This document shows positions 9,457-17,499 of a stretch of DNA of 64,000 bases, one piece after another. A program made the position numbers and the translations under genes. Each line of letters opens with the position of its first letter. Within the stretch, counting starts at the first letter, position 1. The DNA is from an uncultured Muribaculaceae bacterium (GTDB lineage Bacteria; Bacteroidota; Bacteroidia; Bacteroidales; Muribaculaceae). The notes under the pieces are model-generated. The model was not told the origin of the DNA and made no database searches. It worked only from the letters and a program-made list of their open reading frames with translations. Location of the stretch: assembly GCA_910579035.1 (NCBI GenBank), contig CAJTSR010000001.1, forward strand, positions 62,001 through 126,000, written 5' to 3'.

Positions 9457-10008
9457 ATGAGAAAAACCATTCTTTCTGTAGCCATCGTGTGCCTTCTTGG
9501 CAGCACCATGCTTACCACGCCTTCGTGCATAGGCAGTTTCTCTCTCTCAAACCGCCTCCTGGGCTGGAACAACACCCTCGGAAACAAGTTCCTCAACGAA
9601 CTCGTATTCTTCGCATTCTGGGTGCTTCCCGTATACGAGGTATGCGGCCTTGCCGACCTTCTGGTGCTGAACAGCATCGAGTTCTGGAGCGGCAGCAACC
9701 CCATGGCAAAGGGCGAACGCACCATCGAGGGTAACGACGGCAAATACCTCGTTCGCTGCGACGGCAAGGGCTACGATATCGTTAGCTGCAACGACGGCAG
9801 CTCCGTGCGCCTCGACTTCGACGCCGAAGAACTTACATGGAGCGTTGAAGCCGACGGCAAGAGCCACGTTCTCTTCCAGTTCGTTGACGACACCCACGTG
9901 AAAGTGCCCGTCGACGGAGGCCGCGAATACCGCACAGTAGAGGTTTCCCAGGCCGGCGTGTACGCCTACCAGGAAATCGCTACTGCCAGCGCTTTCGCTG
10001 CACGCTGA
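9457..10008 (+). CDS. DUF3332 family lipoprotein
   Basis: The 183-residue product matches the DUF3332 family by its N-terminal half: a lipoprotein signal (TTPSCIGSF), then SLSNRLLGWN and a hydrophobic stretch FFAFWVLPVYEVCGLADLLVLNSIEFW cut by an aromatic-rich turn. The second half is a small hydrophilic domain predicted to be beta-rich. Function is unknown; placement downstream of a lytic transglycosylase hints at an envelope role. A bidirectional terminator follows at 10026-10065. Confidence 0.8.
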   Translation: MRKTILSVAIVCLLGSTMLTTPSCIGSFSLSNRLLGWNNTLGNKFLNELVFFAFWVLPVYEVCGLADLLVLNSIEFWSGSNPMAKGERTIEGNDGKYLVRCDGKGYDIVSCNDGSSVRLDFDAEELTWSVEADGKSHVLFQFVDDTHVKVPVDGGREYRTVEVSQAGVYAYQEIATASAFAAR

Positions 10009-10025
10009 TAGCCTGTAACGACACC

Positions 10026-10065
10026 AAAAAGAGCCTTTACACCATTGCGGAGTAAAGGCTCTTTT
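10026..10065. terminator. bidirectional intrinsic terminator
   Basis: An 11-bp perfect stem (AGAGCCTTTAC 10030-10040 with GTAAAGGCTCT 10052-10062) is flanked by an A-run on the left and a T-run on the right. It can end both the + transcript of the DUF3332 gene and the - transcript of the NlpC/P60 gene. Confidence 0.85.
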
Positions 10066-10066
10066 A

Positions 10067-10086
10067 GAGTATGTTTACTTTTAAAC
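10067..10086. repeat. solo end of inverted-repeat element family B
   Basis: GAGTATGTTTACTTTTAA is identical to the terminal repeat of the complete element at 47767-47928, including the initial GAG, and is preceded by TTA. No second end is found nearby, so this is a remnant or a chance-retained end. It lies between the NlpC/P60 stop codon and the shared terminator. Confidence 0.6.
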
Positions 10087-10088
10087 TT

Positions 10089-10952
10089 TTAAAATTGTAT
10101 GGCGCGGCGTACGGCCTCACGTATGGAGTCTGACTCCGCCACAGTATCAGCCTCAACCGGCTTTACTCGAGGCTCCGTTGCCACCGGGTCTATAACAATC
10201 GGCTCTACTGCCACAGGTGCAGGCTCAGGCTCCGCCGACTTATTCTGCGGAGGTCTTGCCGTGACGCGCCTACTGCCGGGCAGACGGTCGACAGGCTCGT
10301 ATCGAGGCTCCCTGCCTTCAGGCACTTCGGCCTTCGCCTCGGCCTGCTCCAATTCCTGTTCTATCTCTACATAGCTTCCTTTTCCGAGTGCTTCCACACG
10401 CCCGCACGAATGATAGTGCGACGTGTAGTAGCGTTCGTCCATACTGCTTATTATCACGCCTTTCGAGGTGGAGGCATGGATAAAGTCGCCGTCGCCTATA
10501 TAAATACCCACATGGCTCACGGCCTTACTGCGCCTCGATGTGGAAAAAAACACGAGGTCGCCCGGTTCAAGCCTGCGCCGGTCGATGCCCTCGCAATATA
10601 CCTGCTGCTCGCGCGAACTGCGCGGCAGCTTGATACCGGCGGCCTCCTGAAATACCGACATAACGAAACCGGAGCAATCCGTGCCAGCGCGGCTTTTGCC
10701 ACCATAACGGTAAGGAGTGCCCATCCACTTGCGGGCTTCCTTCATTATATTGCCAACAGAAGCGCTTCTGTTGTCCTTCTTTTTTTCGGGCTTGGGCACC
10801 TGCGGCTTTTTTTCTTTTTCCGGCACTTCGGTCGGAAGATTCGACGGATGCTCTATTTTTGGCGCTTCAACCACGGCGGCACGCTTGCTGCCACACGAAG
10901 ATACCAGCAGCAACAGACATATAATTACAGCAAAATTGAGGATTCTTTTCAT
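10089..10952 (-). CDS. NlpC/P60 (C40) peptidoglycan hydrolase lipoprotein
   Basis: The chosen ATG at 10952 gives a 287-residue protein with an immediate lipoprotein signal (MKRILNFAVIICLLLLVSSC, lipid cysteine 20). Upstream in-frame starts would put hydrophilic residues, encoded by the inserted element, before it. The C40 domain covers roughly residues 65-185, with the catalytic cysteine in GTDCSGFVMSVF and the histidine in SHVGIYIG. Such enzymes cut D-Glu-mDAP stem-peptide bonds in the envelope. A low-complexity Pro/Glu/Val-rich tail follows. The 5' leader is almost entirely made of an element at 10955-11088. Confidence 0.9.
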   Translation of the reverse strand: MKRILNFAVIICLLLLVSSCGSKRAAVVEAPKIEHPSNLPTEVPEKEKKPQVPKPEKKKDNRSASVGNIMKEARKWMGTPYRYGGKSRAGTDCSGFVMSVFQEAAGIKLPRSSREQQVYCEGIDRRRLEPGDLVFFSTSRRSKAVSHVGIYIGDGDFIHASTSKGVIISSMDERYYTSHYHSCGRVEALGKGSYVEIEQELEQAEAKAEVPEGREPRYEPVDRLPGSRRVTARPPQNKSAEPEPAPVAVEPIVIDPVATEPRVKPVEADTVAESDSIREAVRRAIQF

Positions 10953-10954
10953 AA

Positions 10955-11088
10955 GAGGGTGCTTCATACTATCTATTAAAGCGCAGGTCGGTGTATTTTC
11001 GTTTAAACTGTTCATTAAGAAGAGGGAGCATAGCGGTTGCTATGTGACCGATGAGTAATGGGCAGGTCAGCCGTGATGAAACACCCTC
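10955..11088. mobile_element. MITE-like element, family A, copy 1
   Basis: This 134-bp non-coding element has near-perfect 13-bp ends: GAGGGTGCTTCAT on the left and the complement of GAGGGTGTTTCAT on the right. It is flanked on both sides by TAA (10952-10954 and 11089-11091), which looks like a target-site duplication. Its core holds a hairpin CATAGCGGTTGCTATG (stem 6, loop 4). About 110 bp are shared with the left arm of the copy at 22026-22361. It carries no ORF, so any movement would depend on a transposase elsewhere. It begins two bases from the start codon of the NlpC/P60 gene. Confidence 0.8.
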
Positions 11089-11096
11089 TAAGCCTT

Positions 11097-11127
11097 GCAA
11101 AGTTACGAAAAAAACTTCTTCGGCAAT
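11097..11127 (-). promoter_or_regulatory. promoter of the NlpC/P60 gene, upstream of the element
   Basis: On the minus strand TAACTTTGC (11105-11097) is a perfect -7 box; ATTG lies 18 bases upstream as a weak -33 box. The start would fall near 11094, placing the whole inserted element in the 5' untranslated region. Confidence 0.55.
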
Positions 11128-11200
11128 ACTCCGTCGGAACCACGAGTTGGTCATCCCGACAACTCGTGGCGCCCAAGGAGCGGCAGAAAAAATCAATATA

Positions 11201-13192
11201 TTATATTTCGACAGTGAATGTGAAGCGGAAGTTCCGCTTAGGCATAGGGTAATTGAGAATCACGTCGTAATCCTGACTCAGAAGATTGTTGACTTCGGCC
11301 AGCACACGGGCGCGCACCTTGCCGAACACGAAGTCGCGGCTCACGGATATGTCGTGTGTATGCCACGCCCTCATATGGTTATAGCTTGTGTTCTCCTGCT
11401 GGTTATAGCGCTCGCCCACATATATGTAGCTGTAATTAAGGCCCCACTTGCGCCACGACGCGTTCAATACCGCCGAGCCGGAATGCCTCGGTATATACGG
11501 AATCTGATGGCGGTAATAGCTATCGGAACTGCGGGTAACATCTATCGCACGCTGGTAGGTGTACTGCCCGCGCACGGTAATCTCAAGTTCGCAGACAGGC
11601 TCCACCGTGGCAGATGCCGAAGCATCAACACCCTTAATGTCGACAAGGCCGAGGTTCAGCATCGTCCATCGGAACTGCTGGCCTTTGGGATATGCTATTA
11701 TCTTGTCTTTAACACGATTATAATACACATCGGAGCTGATGCGGAATCCGCGCAGGAAACCGCTTCGGGCAAACCCGTAGACCAGTCCGAAATTATACTG
11801 GTCTACCCGCTCCGGCTTGAGGCTGGAATTGCCGGTGTCGGTATAGTAGAGGTCGTTGAATGTGGGCATTCTGAACGAGCGCTTGTAGAACAGCCTCGCA
11901 CTCAGGTTGCGGCATTCAAAGGGGTATGCCGTGACATAGACTGCAGGAGTGAACACCTTTTTGCTCGACGACGGTTTGCCTTTAACCTCGTCGTTAACCA
12001 GCGTGAGCAGCCCGCTTGCCTGGGCACGCACACGCCCGAAATCGGCTGCCGTGGCCAAAGAAAGCATATTGGTGAAGCGGACAGGACGCGAGAAATCGCG
12101 AAGGTCGGCCGACATCGTGTTCCACTGGAAGTCATAGCTTGCCGACGCCCACCACTGCCTCGTTATCGTCACCACGTTTGCCGTCGAGAGGTACACCTCC
12201 TGCTGCCGATAGCGGTTGTCGACCTTTATCTGGCGGTCGTCGTTGTTCACATAGTGGGTATGGTAGTAGGCATACTTGGCATTGTTCATTGTCGACCAGC
12301 GCCCTTGCGAATGTGAGAAACGCCCCTGCACGAAGGTGTTGTTATCCCATATGCGCTCGCCACGGCGCCACACATTGTTCACTATCGCCCCCGGAATACC
12401 GCGCTCAGAATTATAGTGGTAAACCTTTGCGTGCCAGTCACCGCCGGGAGTCACCCCGTTGAAATTAACCTCGGCTCGCAGTGCGTTTATATCGCCGTTC
12501 TGTCTTGTGGCGGTAGTATCATATGCAATTCCGCCATCTGGCTTGACGCGCCGATACCTGAATTTGTACTTGCCCGACGATTTAAGCCATTCGGCCGACA
12601 CCGAGGTGTTGACCGTGTTCGACAACCTGAACTCGCCTAACACCGACGGGTTTATAAGGTCGAAAGAACCGGTGCGCACCGTGCCTCTCAGATGAAACTT
12701 TTCGCCCGCCACGAAATGCGGCACGCGAGTACGCATATAAATGGTAGCGGCATTGCCGAAATCGCGAGCAGGCTGCAAGAGGGCACTTTTCTGCCCGTTA
12801 TGCAGCGACAGCGCCTCCATATTATCAAGCGAGAACTGTCCGAGGTCTATCTGCCCGTTCTGGGCGTTGCCGAGAGCCACGCCGTCGTACACCACCCCTG
12901 TATGATTGGTGCCCATCGAACGCACATTGACAGTCTTTATGCCGCCCACACCTCCGTAGTCCTTTACCTGCACTCCCGAGAAATAGCGCATGGCATCGGC
13001 TATACTGTTGCTATTCAGACGCCTCAGCTTCTCGCCGGCAAGGGTCTGCACAGGCACGGTTTCGCGCCTCGGCGCCGATGCCGCCACTGTAAACTCGCGC
13101 AGCGATATGGTGTCGGCGCTTACCGAATCGGCAACATTGGCCGATGCCCAAAGACTTGCGCCTGATAATATAAACAGGAATATTCTCCTCAT
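11201..13192 (-). CDS. btuB: TonB-dependent cobalamin receptor (BtuB-like)
   Basis: Starting at ATG 13192 gives a 663-residue outer-membrane receptor with a signal peptide (MRRIFLFILSGASLWASA). A longer frame runs into leader RNA and is rejected. LREFTVAA may serve as TonB box. The plug domain (~35-150) shows IADAMRYFSGVQVKDYGGVGG, and a 22-stranded barrel follows, ending with the aromatic terminus FRFTFTVEI. It has no carboxypeptidase-like N-terminal domain. The substrate is inferred from the cobalamin riboswitch in its leader: vitamin B12 or related corrinoids. No BtuCDF transporter is nearby. Confidence 0.88.
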   Translation of the reverse strand: MRRIFLFILSGASLWASANVADSVSADTISLREFTVAASAPRRETVPVQTLAGEKLRRLNSNSIADAMRYFSGVQVKDYGGVGGIKTVNVRSMGTNHTGVVYDGVALGNAQNGQIDLGQFSLDNMEALSLHNGQKSALLQPARDFGNAATIYMRTRVPHFVAGEKFHLRGTVRTGSFDLINPSVLGEFRLSNTVNTSVSAEWLKSSGKYKFRYRRVKPDGGIAYDTTATRQNGDINALRAEVNFNGVTPGGDWHAKVYHYNSERGIPGAIVNNVWRRGERIWDNNTFVQGRFSHSQGRWSTMNNAKYAYYHTHYVNNDDRQIKVDNRYRQQEVYLSTANVVTITRQWWASASYDFQWNTMSADLRDFSRPVRFTNMLSLATAADFGRVRAQASGLLTLVNDEVKGKPSSSKKVFTPAVYVTAYPFECRNLSARLFYKRSFRMPTFNDLYYTDTGNSSLKPERVDQYNFGLVYGFARSGFLRGFRISSDVYYNRVKDKIIAYPKGQQFRWTMLNLGLVDIKGVDASASATVEPVCELEITVRGQYTYQRAIDVTRSSDSYYRHQIPYIPRHSGSAVLNASWRKWGLNYSYIYVGERYNQQENTSYNHMRAWHTHDISVSRDFVFGKVRARVLAEVNNLLSQDYDVILNYPMPKRNFRFTFTVEI

Positions 13193-13351
13193 TTTTTCCT
13201 TACGCGGCAAAAAGCGCCGCCTTAATCCGTATACAGTAATTCTGTACCTAATACCCTCGATGGAAAAAACGGAGAAAAACACGGCTCGGGAATCCTTAGC
13301 CGGATCCTCGGCCTCTTTCCGCGCTCGTCCTCGCAAGCGTTAGAACAGATG

Positions 13352-13515
13352 AAAACACGGCAGGTCTTCTGACTCGTTTCTTCCTCTCGCGCCGCCTTCC
13401 CAAAAAAACATCAGTGGCTTACCGGCACAAGGGATTCCAACAGAAACTCACAGCAGCGGGACTGTCCGGGATTTTCACCCGGTTCCCTTTTAAGCGCTAT
13501 GACAGCGCACCGCTT
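13352..13515 (-). ncRNA. cobalamin riboswitch
   Basis: Read on the minus strand, the region has the conserved blocks of the B12 aptamer in order: GGGTGAAAATCCCGGACAG, CCGCTGCTGTGAG, GCCACTG, GGGAAGGC and the B12 box GTCAGAAGACCTGCC (13358-13377 region). It lies just after a perfect promoter and about 160 bases before the receptor start codon. A short GC-rich hairpin sits next to the Shine-Dalgarno-like AAGGA at about 13198, a possible expression platform. Ligand binding should lower receptor expression. Confidence 0.93.
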
Positions 13516-13522
13516 TTCTCCC

Positions 13523-13555
13523 GCAAAATTAGTATTTATTTCCTTACCGTGCAAA
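13523..13555 (-). promoter_or_regulatory. promoter of the riboswitch-btuB transcript
   Basis: On the minus strand TTTG (13555-13552), a 20-base spacer and TAATTTTGC (13531-13523) match the Bacteroidota consensus exactly. Transcription would begin near 13520, immediately before the aptamer. Confidence 0.8.
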
Positions 13556-13668
13556 TCTTATTATCATCAACGGTTTATAATGAGCTACATACTAATGGCA
13601 TGCTTTTTAGGGAGATACCAAAACGAAGCGAATAGTGAATTTTGGCCTCAATCAAGAGTTTGTTATAA

Positions 13669-13932
13669 CTACACTGTTATTATTGATTTTCCAAAAAAGG
13701 TGGAAAGCATAGCAATTGTCGAAATAGTGAAGTTATGTTGTCCGCTGAGCCATTTGGTAATTTCACTCGGACGACGCCCCAAAGCATCAGCAAACTGTTT
13801 CTTTGACAATCCGCGTTCCTGCATCAGGTCATATATTCGGTCAGAGATTGCAAAGGTAAGTCTTGCACTCTCCCTTTCTTCCGCAGGTATCTCTGAAAAT
13901 AAGCGTGGCAACAAATCTAAGTTCTCTTTCAT
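13669..13932 (-). CDS. HTH antitoxin of a HigB/HigA-like pair
   Basis: This 87-residue protein has an XRE-type helix-turn-helix around residues 35-75, with the recognition segment SKKQFADALGRRPSEITKWLSG. It overlaps the preceding toxin gene by four bases (ATGA at 13929-13932), giving tight coupling. The toxin-first order is typical of HigBA systems. The protein probably neutralises the toxin and, with it, represses the operon by binding the palindrome at 14405-14427. Its base composition is AT-rich compared with the flanking btuB and GH127 genes. Confidence 0.82.
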   Translation of the reverse strand: MKENLDLLPRLFSEIPAEERESARLTFAISDRIYDLMQERGLSKKQFADALGRRPSEITKWLSGQHNFTISTIAMLSTFFGKSIITV

Positions 13933-14399
13933 AGCTCAAAAGTTTTATCAGTGTCGATTATATTCTCTGTTATCACTACCGAGCCGTCTTTAACACCTGA
14001 TTTGAGCAGTTCCTCAAACTTTTGCAGGGTTACGACGTATCCTTGAAGTTCATTGTCTTCCTCATATGTCCGGGTTGTTTTCACGCCACCGTTACCGAGG
14101 ATTATTATCTTATCTGACAGCCGCAGGGCGTATAAACGCAGCTTAGAGCGTAAGGTAGGAAGTGCCACCACAGAATCGCGCATCTTTCCCTCATTACGGA
14201 AGTAACGCTCAAGCGCTCCGTGCTCGATTATTTGCTCCACATATCTGATAATAGCGCGATAATCGACATTTAACTGTGAATCCTCTCTGAATTTAGCGAC
14301 AAATTTATTGAACTCATCCAATTCGTCGCCGAGGAATTGAATGGTATAGACAGTGCATTTATCGCTGTTGTTAAGTAATATAAGTTCGACCTCGCTCAT
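13929..14399 (-). CDS. RelE/HigB-like toxin
   Basis: The 156-residue product has in its second half the pattern of Gp49/HigB-like toxins: LRLYALRLSDKIIILGNGGVK, then a threonine/glutamate-rich stretch and LQKFEELLKSG. The family consists of ribosome-dependent mRNA interferases. The first half is longer than in minimal RelE proteins and less recognisable. It is the first gene of a two-gene operon with the HTH antitoxin, overlapping it by ATGA. The toxin assignment comes from weak motif similarity plus gene order; activity is inferred. Confidence 0.72.
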   Translation of the reverse strand: MSEVELILLNNSDKCTVYTIQFLGDELDEFNKFVAKFREDSQLNVDYRAIIRYVEQIIEHGALERYFRNEGKMRDSVVALPTLRSKLRLYALRLSDKIIILGNGGVKTTRTYEEDNELQGYVVTLQKFEELLKSGVKDGSVVITENIIDTDKTFEL

Positions 14400-14404
14400 C
14401 TATA

Positions 14405-14432
14405 TTGCGTTTTATATTATAACGCAAAGATA
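14405..14432 (-). promoter_or_regulatory. toxin-antitoxin promoter overlapped by a palindromic operator
   Basis: The -7 box TATCTTTGC (minus strand 14432-14424) overlaps a 23-bp palindrome with arms TTGCGTT (14405-14411) and AACGCAA (14421-14427). The predicted start falls within the palindrome. A regulator bound there would block RNA polymerase, as expected for autorepression by the antitoxin complex. The -33 region is weak. Confidence 0.65.
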
Positions 14433-14476
14433 CAACAATTATTTCACTTAAAAATGAAATATCGGTTTCATTCACA

Positions 14477-14522
14477 CAAAAAAAGCAGTATCCCTTTCGT
14501 GCTTGCGCCGAAAGGGATACTG
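14477..14522 (-). terminator. intrinsic terminator after the GH127 gene
   Basis: A 14-bp perfect stem (CAGTATCCCTTTCG 14486-14499 with CGAAAGGGATACTG 14509-14522) is followed on the minus strand by seven or more T residues. Confidence 0.85.
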
Positions 14523-14537
14523 ATAAGAGGGTATTTT

Positions 14538-16544
14538 TTATTCGTTGCCGTCCCAGATTTTGAATGAGCGAGCCGAGGCAGGATCGGCCTGTAATGCCAC
14601 GGCAGAGGGTTCTGCGGCAAGCCATACGGCCATCTTGCCCTTGCCACGGTGCGCCCACGCGTAGTAGGGAATCATTGCAAGCTTCACATCGCTCAGGCCG
14701 AGGCGCCCGTCGCGGCGCTCGACAAGCTGCGCCGGCACATCTATCATAGTCACACCGCCGAGCACGTCGCTGCTGCGGGTAGTCATCGGCATTTCGGGGT
14801 TCACCACCGCCGCTCCGAATGCGAAATCATTGTCGGGCCATTCGGCGCAATATACAAGCGGACCCCGCTGCACGGCAAGACGGCCACGGTCGGCCTCCAC
14901 TTCAGGACGGGCTGCCACAAAGCGCGGTTCCATAGGGAACTCGAGTTCCACGCGGTCGCCCTTCTTCCACTTGCGGTCTATGGCGAGATAGCCCTTGTCG
15001 AGCGCGCCGGCCACTTCCTCGCCATTTACTTTGACGGTATAGCCGCCCGCATTGCCTACAAAAGCATAAAGGCCGCCCGGCGCCACGATGTCGCGCGCCC
15101 AGCCGGGTATGCGCAGTTTGAGGGTAAAACGACCGGCCTTGTTGGCATCGACTGTTATGGTCTGGCGCCCGGTACCTGCATAATCGCCGCTTTGGGAAAG
15201 AGTCACATCGCGTCCGCCCACATTAAGCTTGGCGGTTCCGCCTATGTAAAGATTGGCATAGACGTCACGTCCCTTCACAGCGTAGAGATAACCCGGCAGC
15301 GAGGGTATGAAGCGGCAGATGTTCGACGGACAGCACGCGCAGCCAAACCACGGCTCGCGCTGGTGCTGGCCTTCGCTTGCAAGCGGATTGGGATAGAAGA
15401 AACGTCCGCCGTCTATCGACACTCCCGAAATCAGGCCATTGTAGAGCGTGCGTTCGAGCACATCGTAGTATTTCGAGTCGCCGTGAAGCAGGAAAAGGCG
15501 GTGATTAACATACACATTGCCTATGGCAGCACACGTTTCGCAATAAGCCTCGAGATTGGGCAGTTCGTAGGCATCGCCGAACGACTCTCCGTCATGCCGT
15601 GCGCCTATGCCGCCGGTTATGTAAAGTTTCTTGCCCACGATGTTGTCCCATATCCTGCCAACGGCTGCAATATAGGCGGTGTCGCCCGTCAATGCAGCCA
15701 CATCGGCCATGCCGGCATACATATATGCCGCGCGCACGGCGTGCCCCACCGCTTCGTCCTGCTCCACAACGGGCTTGTGCGCCTGGCTGTAAGCATCTTT
15801 GCGCGAGGTGTAGCCGCGCTTGTCGAGAAAGAACTTGGCTTGGTCAAGATATTTCTTATCGCCCGTGGCAAGATAGAGCTTGGCAAGCGCCATCTCGGCT
15901 ATCTGGTGCCCAGGCACGAGCGCTCTCTGCCCTTCGCCGTCGCCTATGGCACGGCTCACACAGTCGGCATAGCGTATGGCGATATCGAGGAAATTGCGTT
16001 TGCCCGTGGCCCTGTAATGCGCCACTGCCCCCTCAACCATATGGCCGAGGTTGTAAAACTCGTGGCTGAGAACCTCGACGGCATCCCAGCGGCCGGGCCC
16101 CATCCAACGGTGCGGGTGGGCCGGATTCATAGTGTACGACGTGTTCAGGTAGCCGTCCGGCTCCTGCGCAGCCGCCACAAGCACGAGCACGCTGTCGATA
16201 TAGGACTCGAGAGCGGGGTCAGGATATGTCTGCAACAGATATGAGGCGCCCTCGATGGTCTTGTACACGTCGGTGTCATCGAAGGGAAAGCCTTCGACCT
16301 TGAAAGTGTCGCAAGGCTGAGTGGCACGTATAAAATTATGATAACGACCTGTTTCTTCGCATTTTGAAAACGCGAGCGGAATAGTCACCTCACGGCTTGC
16401 CTGCAAGCGCGGACTCCAGAAAGGATCTGACACCGAAACAGAAGTGAACGGAACCGGGTCGATAGGATAGCCGTGGGATTCGGGCTGCGCCAAAGCAATG
16501 CCGGCGGCACACACAGCCAGCGCGGCAGACAATACATACTTCAT
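14538..16544 (-). CDS. GH127-family glycoside hydrolase (beta-L-arabinofuranosidase type)
   Basis: This 668-residue secreted protein (signal MKYVLSAALAVCAAGIALA) matches the DUF1680/GH127 family over its length. It has an alpha/alpha-barrel with YCETCAAIGNVYVNHRLFLLHG (~residue 340) and the cysteine cluster GCACCPSNICRF (~395). In characterised GH127 enzymes such a cluster holds zinc and includes the nucleophilic cysteine, paired with a nearby glutamate. Those enzymes release beta-L-arabinofuranose from plant glycoproteins or pectin; the exact substrate here is unknown. It starts 10 bases after cdsA stops, so the two are co-transcribed although unrelated. Confidence 0.88.
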   Translation of the reverse strand: MKYVLSAALAVCAAGIALAQPESHGYPIDPVPFTSVSVSDPFWSPRLQASREVTIPLAFSKCEETGRYHNFIRATQPCDTFKVEGFPFDDTDVYKTIEGASYLLQTYPDPALESYIDSVLVLVAAAQEPDGYLNTSYTMNPAHPHRWMGPGRWDAVEVLSHEFYNLGHMVEGAVAHYRATGKRNFLDIAIRYADCVSRAIGDGEGQRALVPGHQIAEMALAKLYLATGDKKYLDQAKFFLDKRGYTSRKDAYSQAHKPVVEQDEAVGHAVRAAYMYAGMADVAALTGDTAYIAAVGRIWDNIVGKKLYITGGIGARHDGESFGDAYELPNLEAYCETCAAIGNVYVNHRLFLLHGDSKYYDVLERTLYNGLISGVSIDGGRFFYPNPLASEGQHQREPWFGCACCPSNICRFIPSLPGYLYAVKGRDVYANLYIGGTAKLNVGGRDVTLSQSGDYAGTGRQTITVDANKAGRFTLKLRIPGWARDIVAPGGLYAFVGNAGGYTVKVNGEEVAGALDKGYLAIDRKWKKGDRVELEFPMEPRFVAARPEVEADRGRLAVQRGPLVYCAEWPDNDFAFGAAVVNPEMPMTTRSSDVLGGVTMIDVPAQLVERRDGRLGLSDVKLAMIPYYAWAHRGKGKMAVWLAAEPSAVALQADPASARSFKIWDGNE

Positions 16545-16554
16545 CTTTGAAAAA

Positions 16555-17388
16555 TCAGATAACGACTGTTATAAAAAGATACACAAGAGTGACGGGGGCG
16601 ACGAAAAGCAGGGAGTCTATGCGGTCCAGTATGCCGCCGTGCCCCGGTATGAGTTTGCCGGAATCCTTGATGCCGTGGCTACGCTTGAGAAGCGACTCGA
16701 ACAGGTCGCCCCACGTGGAGAACACGCACACAATCGCACCCAGCCCAAGCCCGGACATAAGGCCGAGAGAATCAGGCAGCAGGAACAAGGCCGCAAGCGC
16801 ACCTGCCGCGAGGCAGAAGGCGAGTCCTCCGAAAAAGCCCTCCCACGATTTCTTTGGCGAAAGACGCTCGAAAAGCCTTCGGCGCCCTATGAGCGAGCCT
16901 ACGCAATAGGCTCCTGTATCGTTGAGCCATATCATGGCAAACATAAGCAGCACAAGCCATTTGCCCTCCGAAAAAGCCACATAGGCAAGATTCAGGGCTG
17001 CAAGGGGAAGCGCTACGTACATAAGCGATGCCACCGACCGGAGCGCGCAGGCATAGGCGTCGGCGCCACGGTCGTAAAGAGATATTACAAAACGCGCTAT
17101 CGGATAAAGCAACAAGACGCATAGCGAAGCCTCAAAGGCTGCCAACGACGCCTCGAAGATAGCGGGAAGCGCCGTGATGACTCCGGCAGCGAAAATATCG
17201 GCAACACGCCCCGCCACGAGCCAAGGCCTCCTGCCGCCGGGAAGGACAATGCCCTGAAATTCCCACACGGCAAGCAGAGCGAACGCAACGCACAGAGCGT
17301 TGAAATAATTTCCGCCGCCCAGAATGGAGCCTACTATCAAAGCTATATAAACGATTCCCGAAAGCGAGCGGGTAACTATATTTTTCAT
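16555..17388 (-). CDS. cdsA: phosphatidate cytidylyltransferase
   Basis: From ATG 17388 the protein has 277 residues; a longer frame adds a hydrophilic leader lying upstream of the promoter's start site and is rejected. About eight membrane helices precede the CDP-diglyceride synthase signature KRSHGIKDSGKLIPGHGG with DRID following. The enzyme makes CDP-diacylglycerol from phosphatidate and CTP at the inner membrane, the branch point for phospholipids. It is the first gene of a two-gene transcript with the GH127 gene. Confidence 0.95.
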   Translation of the reverse strand: MKNIVTRSLSGIVYIALIVGSILGGGNYFNALCVAFALLAVWEFQGIVLPGGRRPWLVAGRVADIFAAGVITALPAIFEASLAAFEASLCVLLLYPIARFVISLYDRGADAYACALRSVASLMYVALPLAALNLAYVAFSEGKWLVLLMFAMIWLNDTGAYCVGSLIGRRRLFERLSPKKSWEGFFGGLAFCLAAGALAALFLLPDSLGLMSGLGLGAIVCVFSTWGDLFESLLKRSHGIKDSGKLIPGHGGILDRIDSLLFVAPVTLVYLFITVVI

Positions 17389-17428
17389 TGGTTCAGATAT
17401 AACATCGACCGCCAGACATTGACGGCAC

Positions 17429-17461
17429 ACAAAATTAGCAACTATCGGCCGATTCTCCAAA
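17429..17461 (-). promoter_or_regulatory. promoter of cdsA
   Basis: TTTG (17461-17458), 20 bases, then TAATTTTGT (17437-17429) on the minus strand: an exact consensus match. The predicted start near 17426 gives a leader of about 38 bases. Confidence 0.8.
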
Positions 17462-17466
17462 TATAC

Positions 17467-17499
17467 CCGAAAGCCCCGATTCTTCGCGAGTCGGGGCTT
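17467..17499. terminator. hairpin between divergent cdsA and guaB
   Basis: GAAAGCCCCGA (17467-17477) pairs perfectly with TCGGGGCTTTC (17489-17499) around an 11-base loop. It looks like a terminator but has no long T-run. It lies outside both predicted transcripts: just upstream of the cdsA -33 box and about 140 bases before the guaB promoter. The rest of the 17389-17699 gap holds only the two promoters and no gene I can support. Confidence 0.5.

Noticed and set aside
13193..13336. 48-codon N-terminal extension of the BtuB-like receptor
   Set aside because: It lies in the riboswitch leader, is arginine-rich and would destroy the signal peptide.
14527..14537. GAGGGTATTT after TAA, resembling the family A element end
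   Set aside because: Only seven or eight bases match and no partner end is near. A similar word at 47932-47942 is likewise too short to call.
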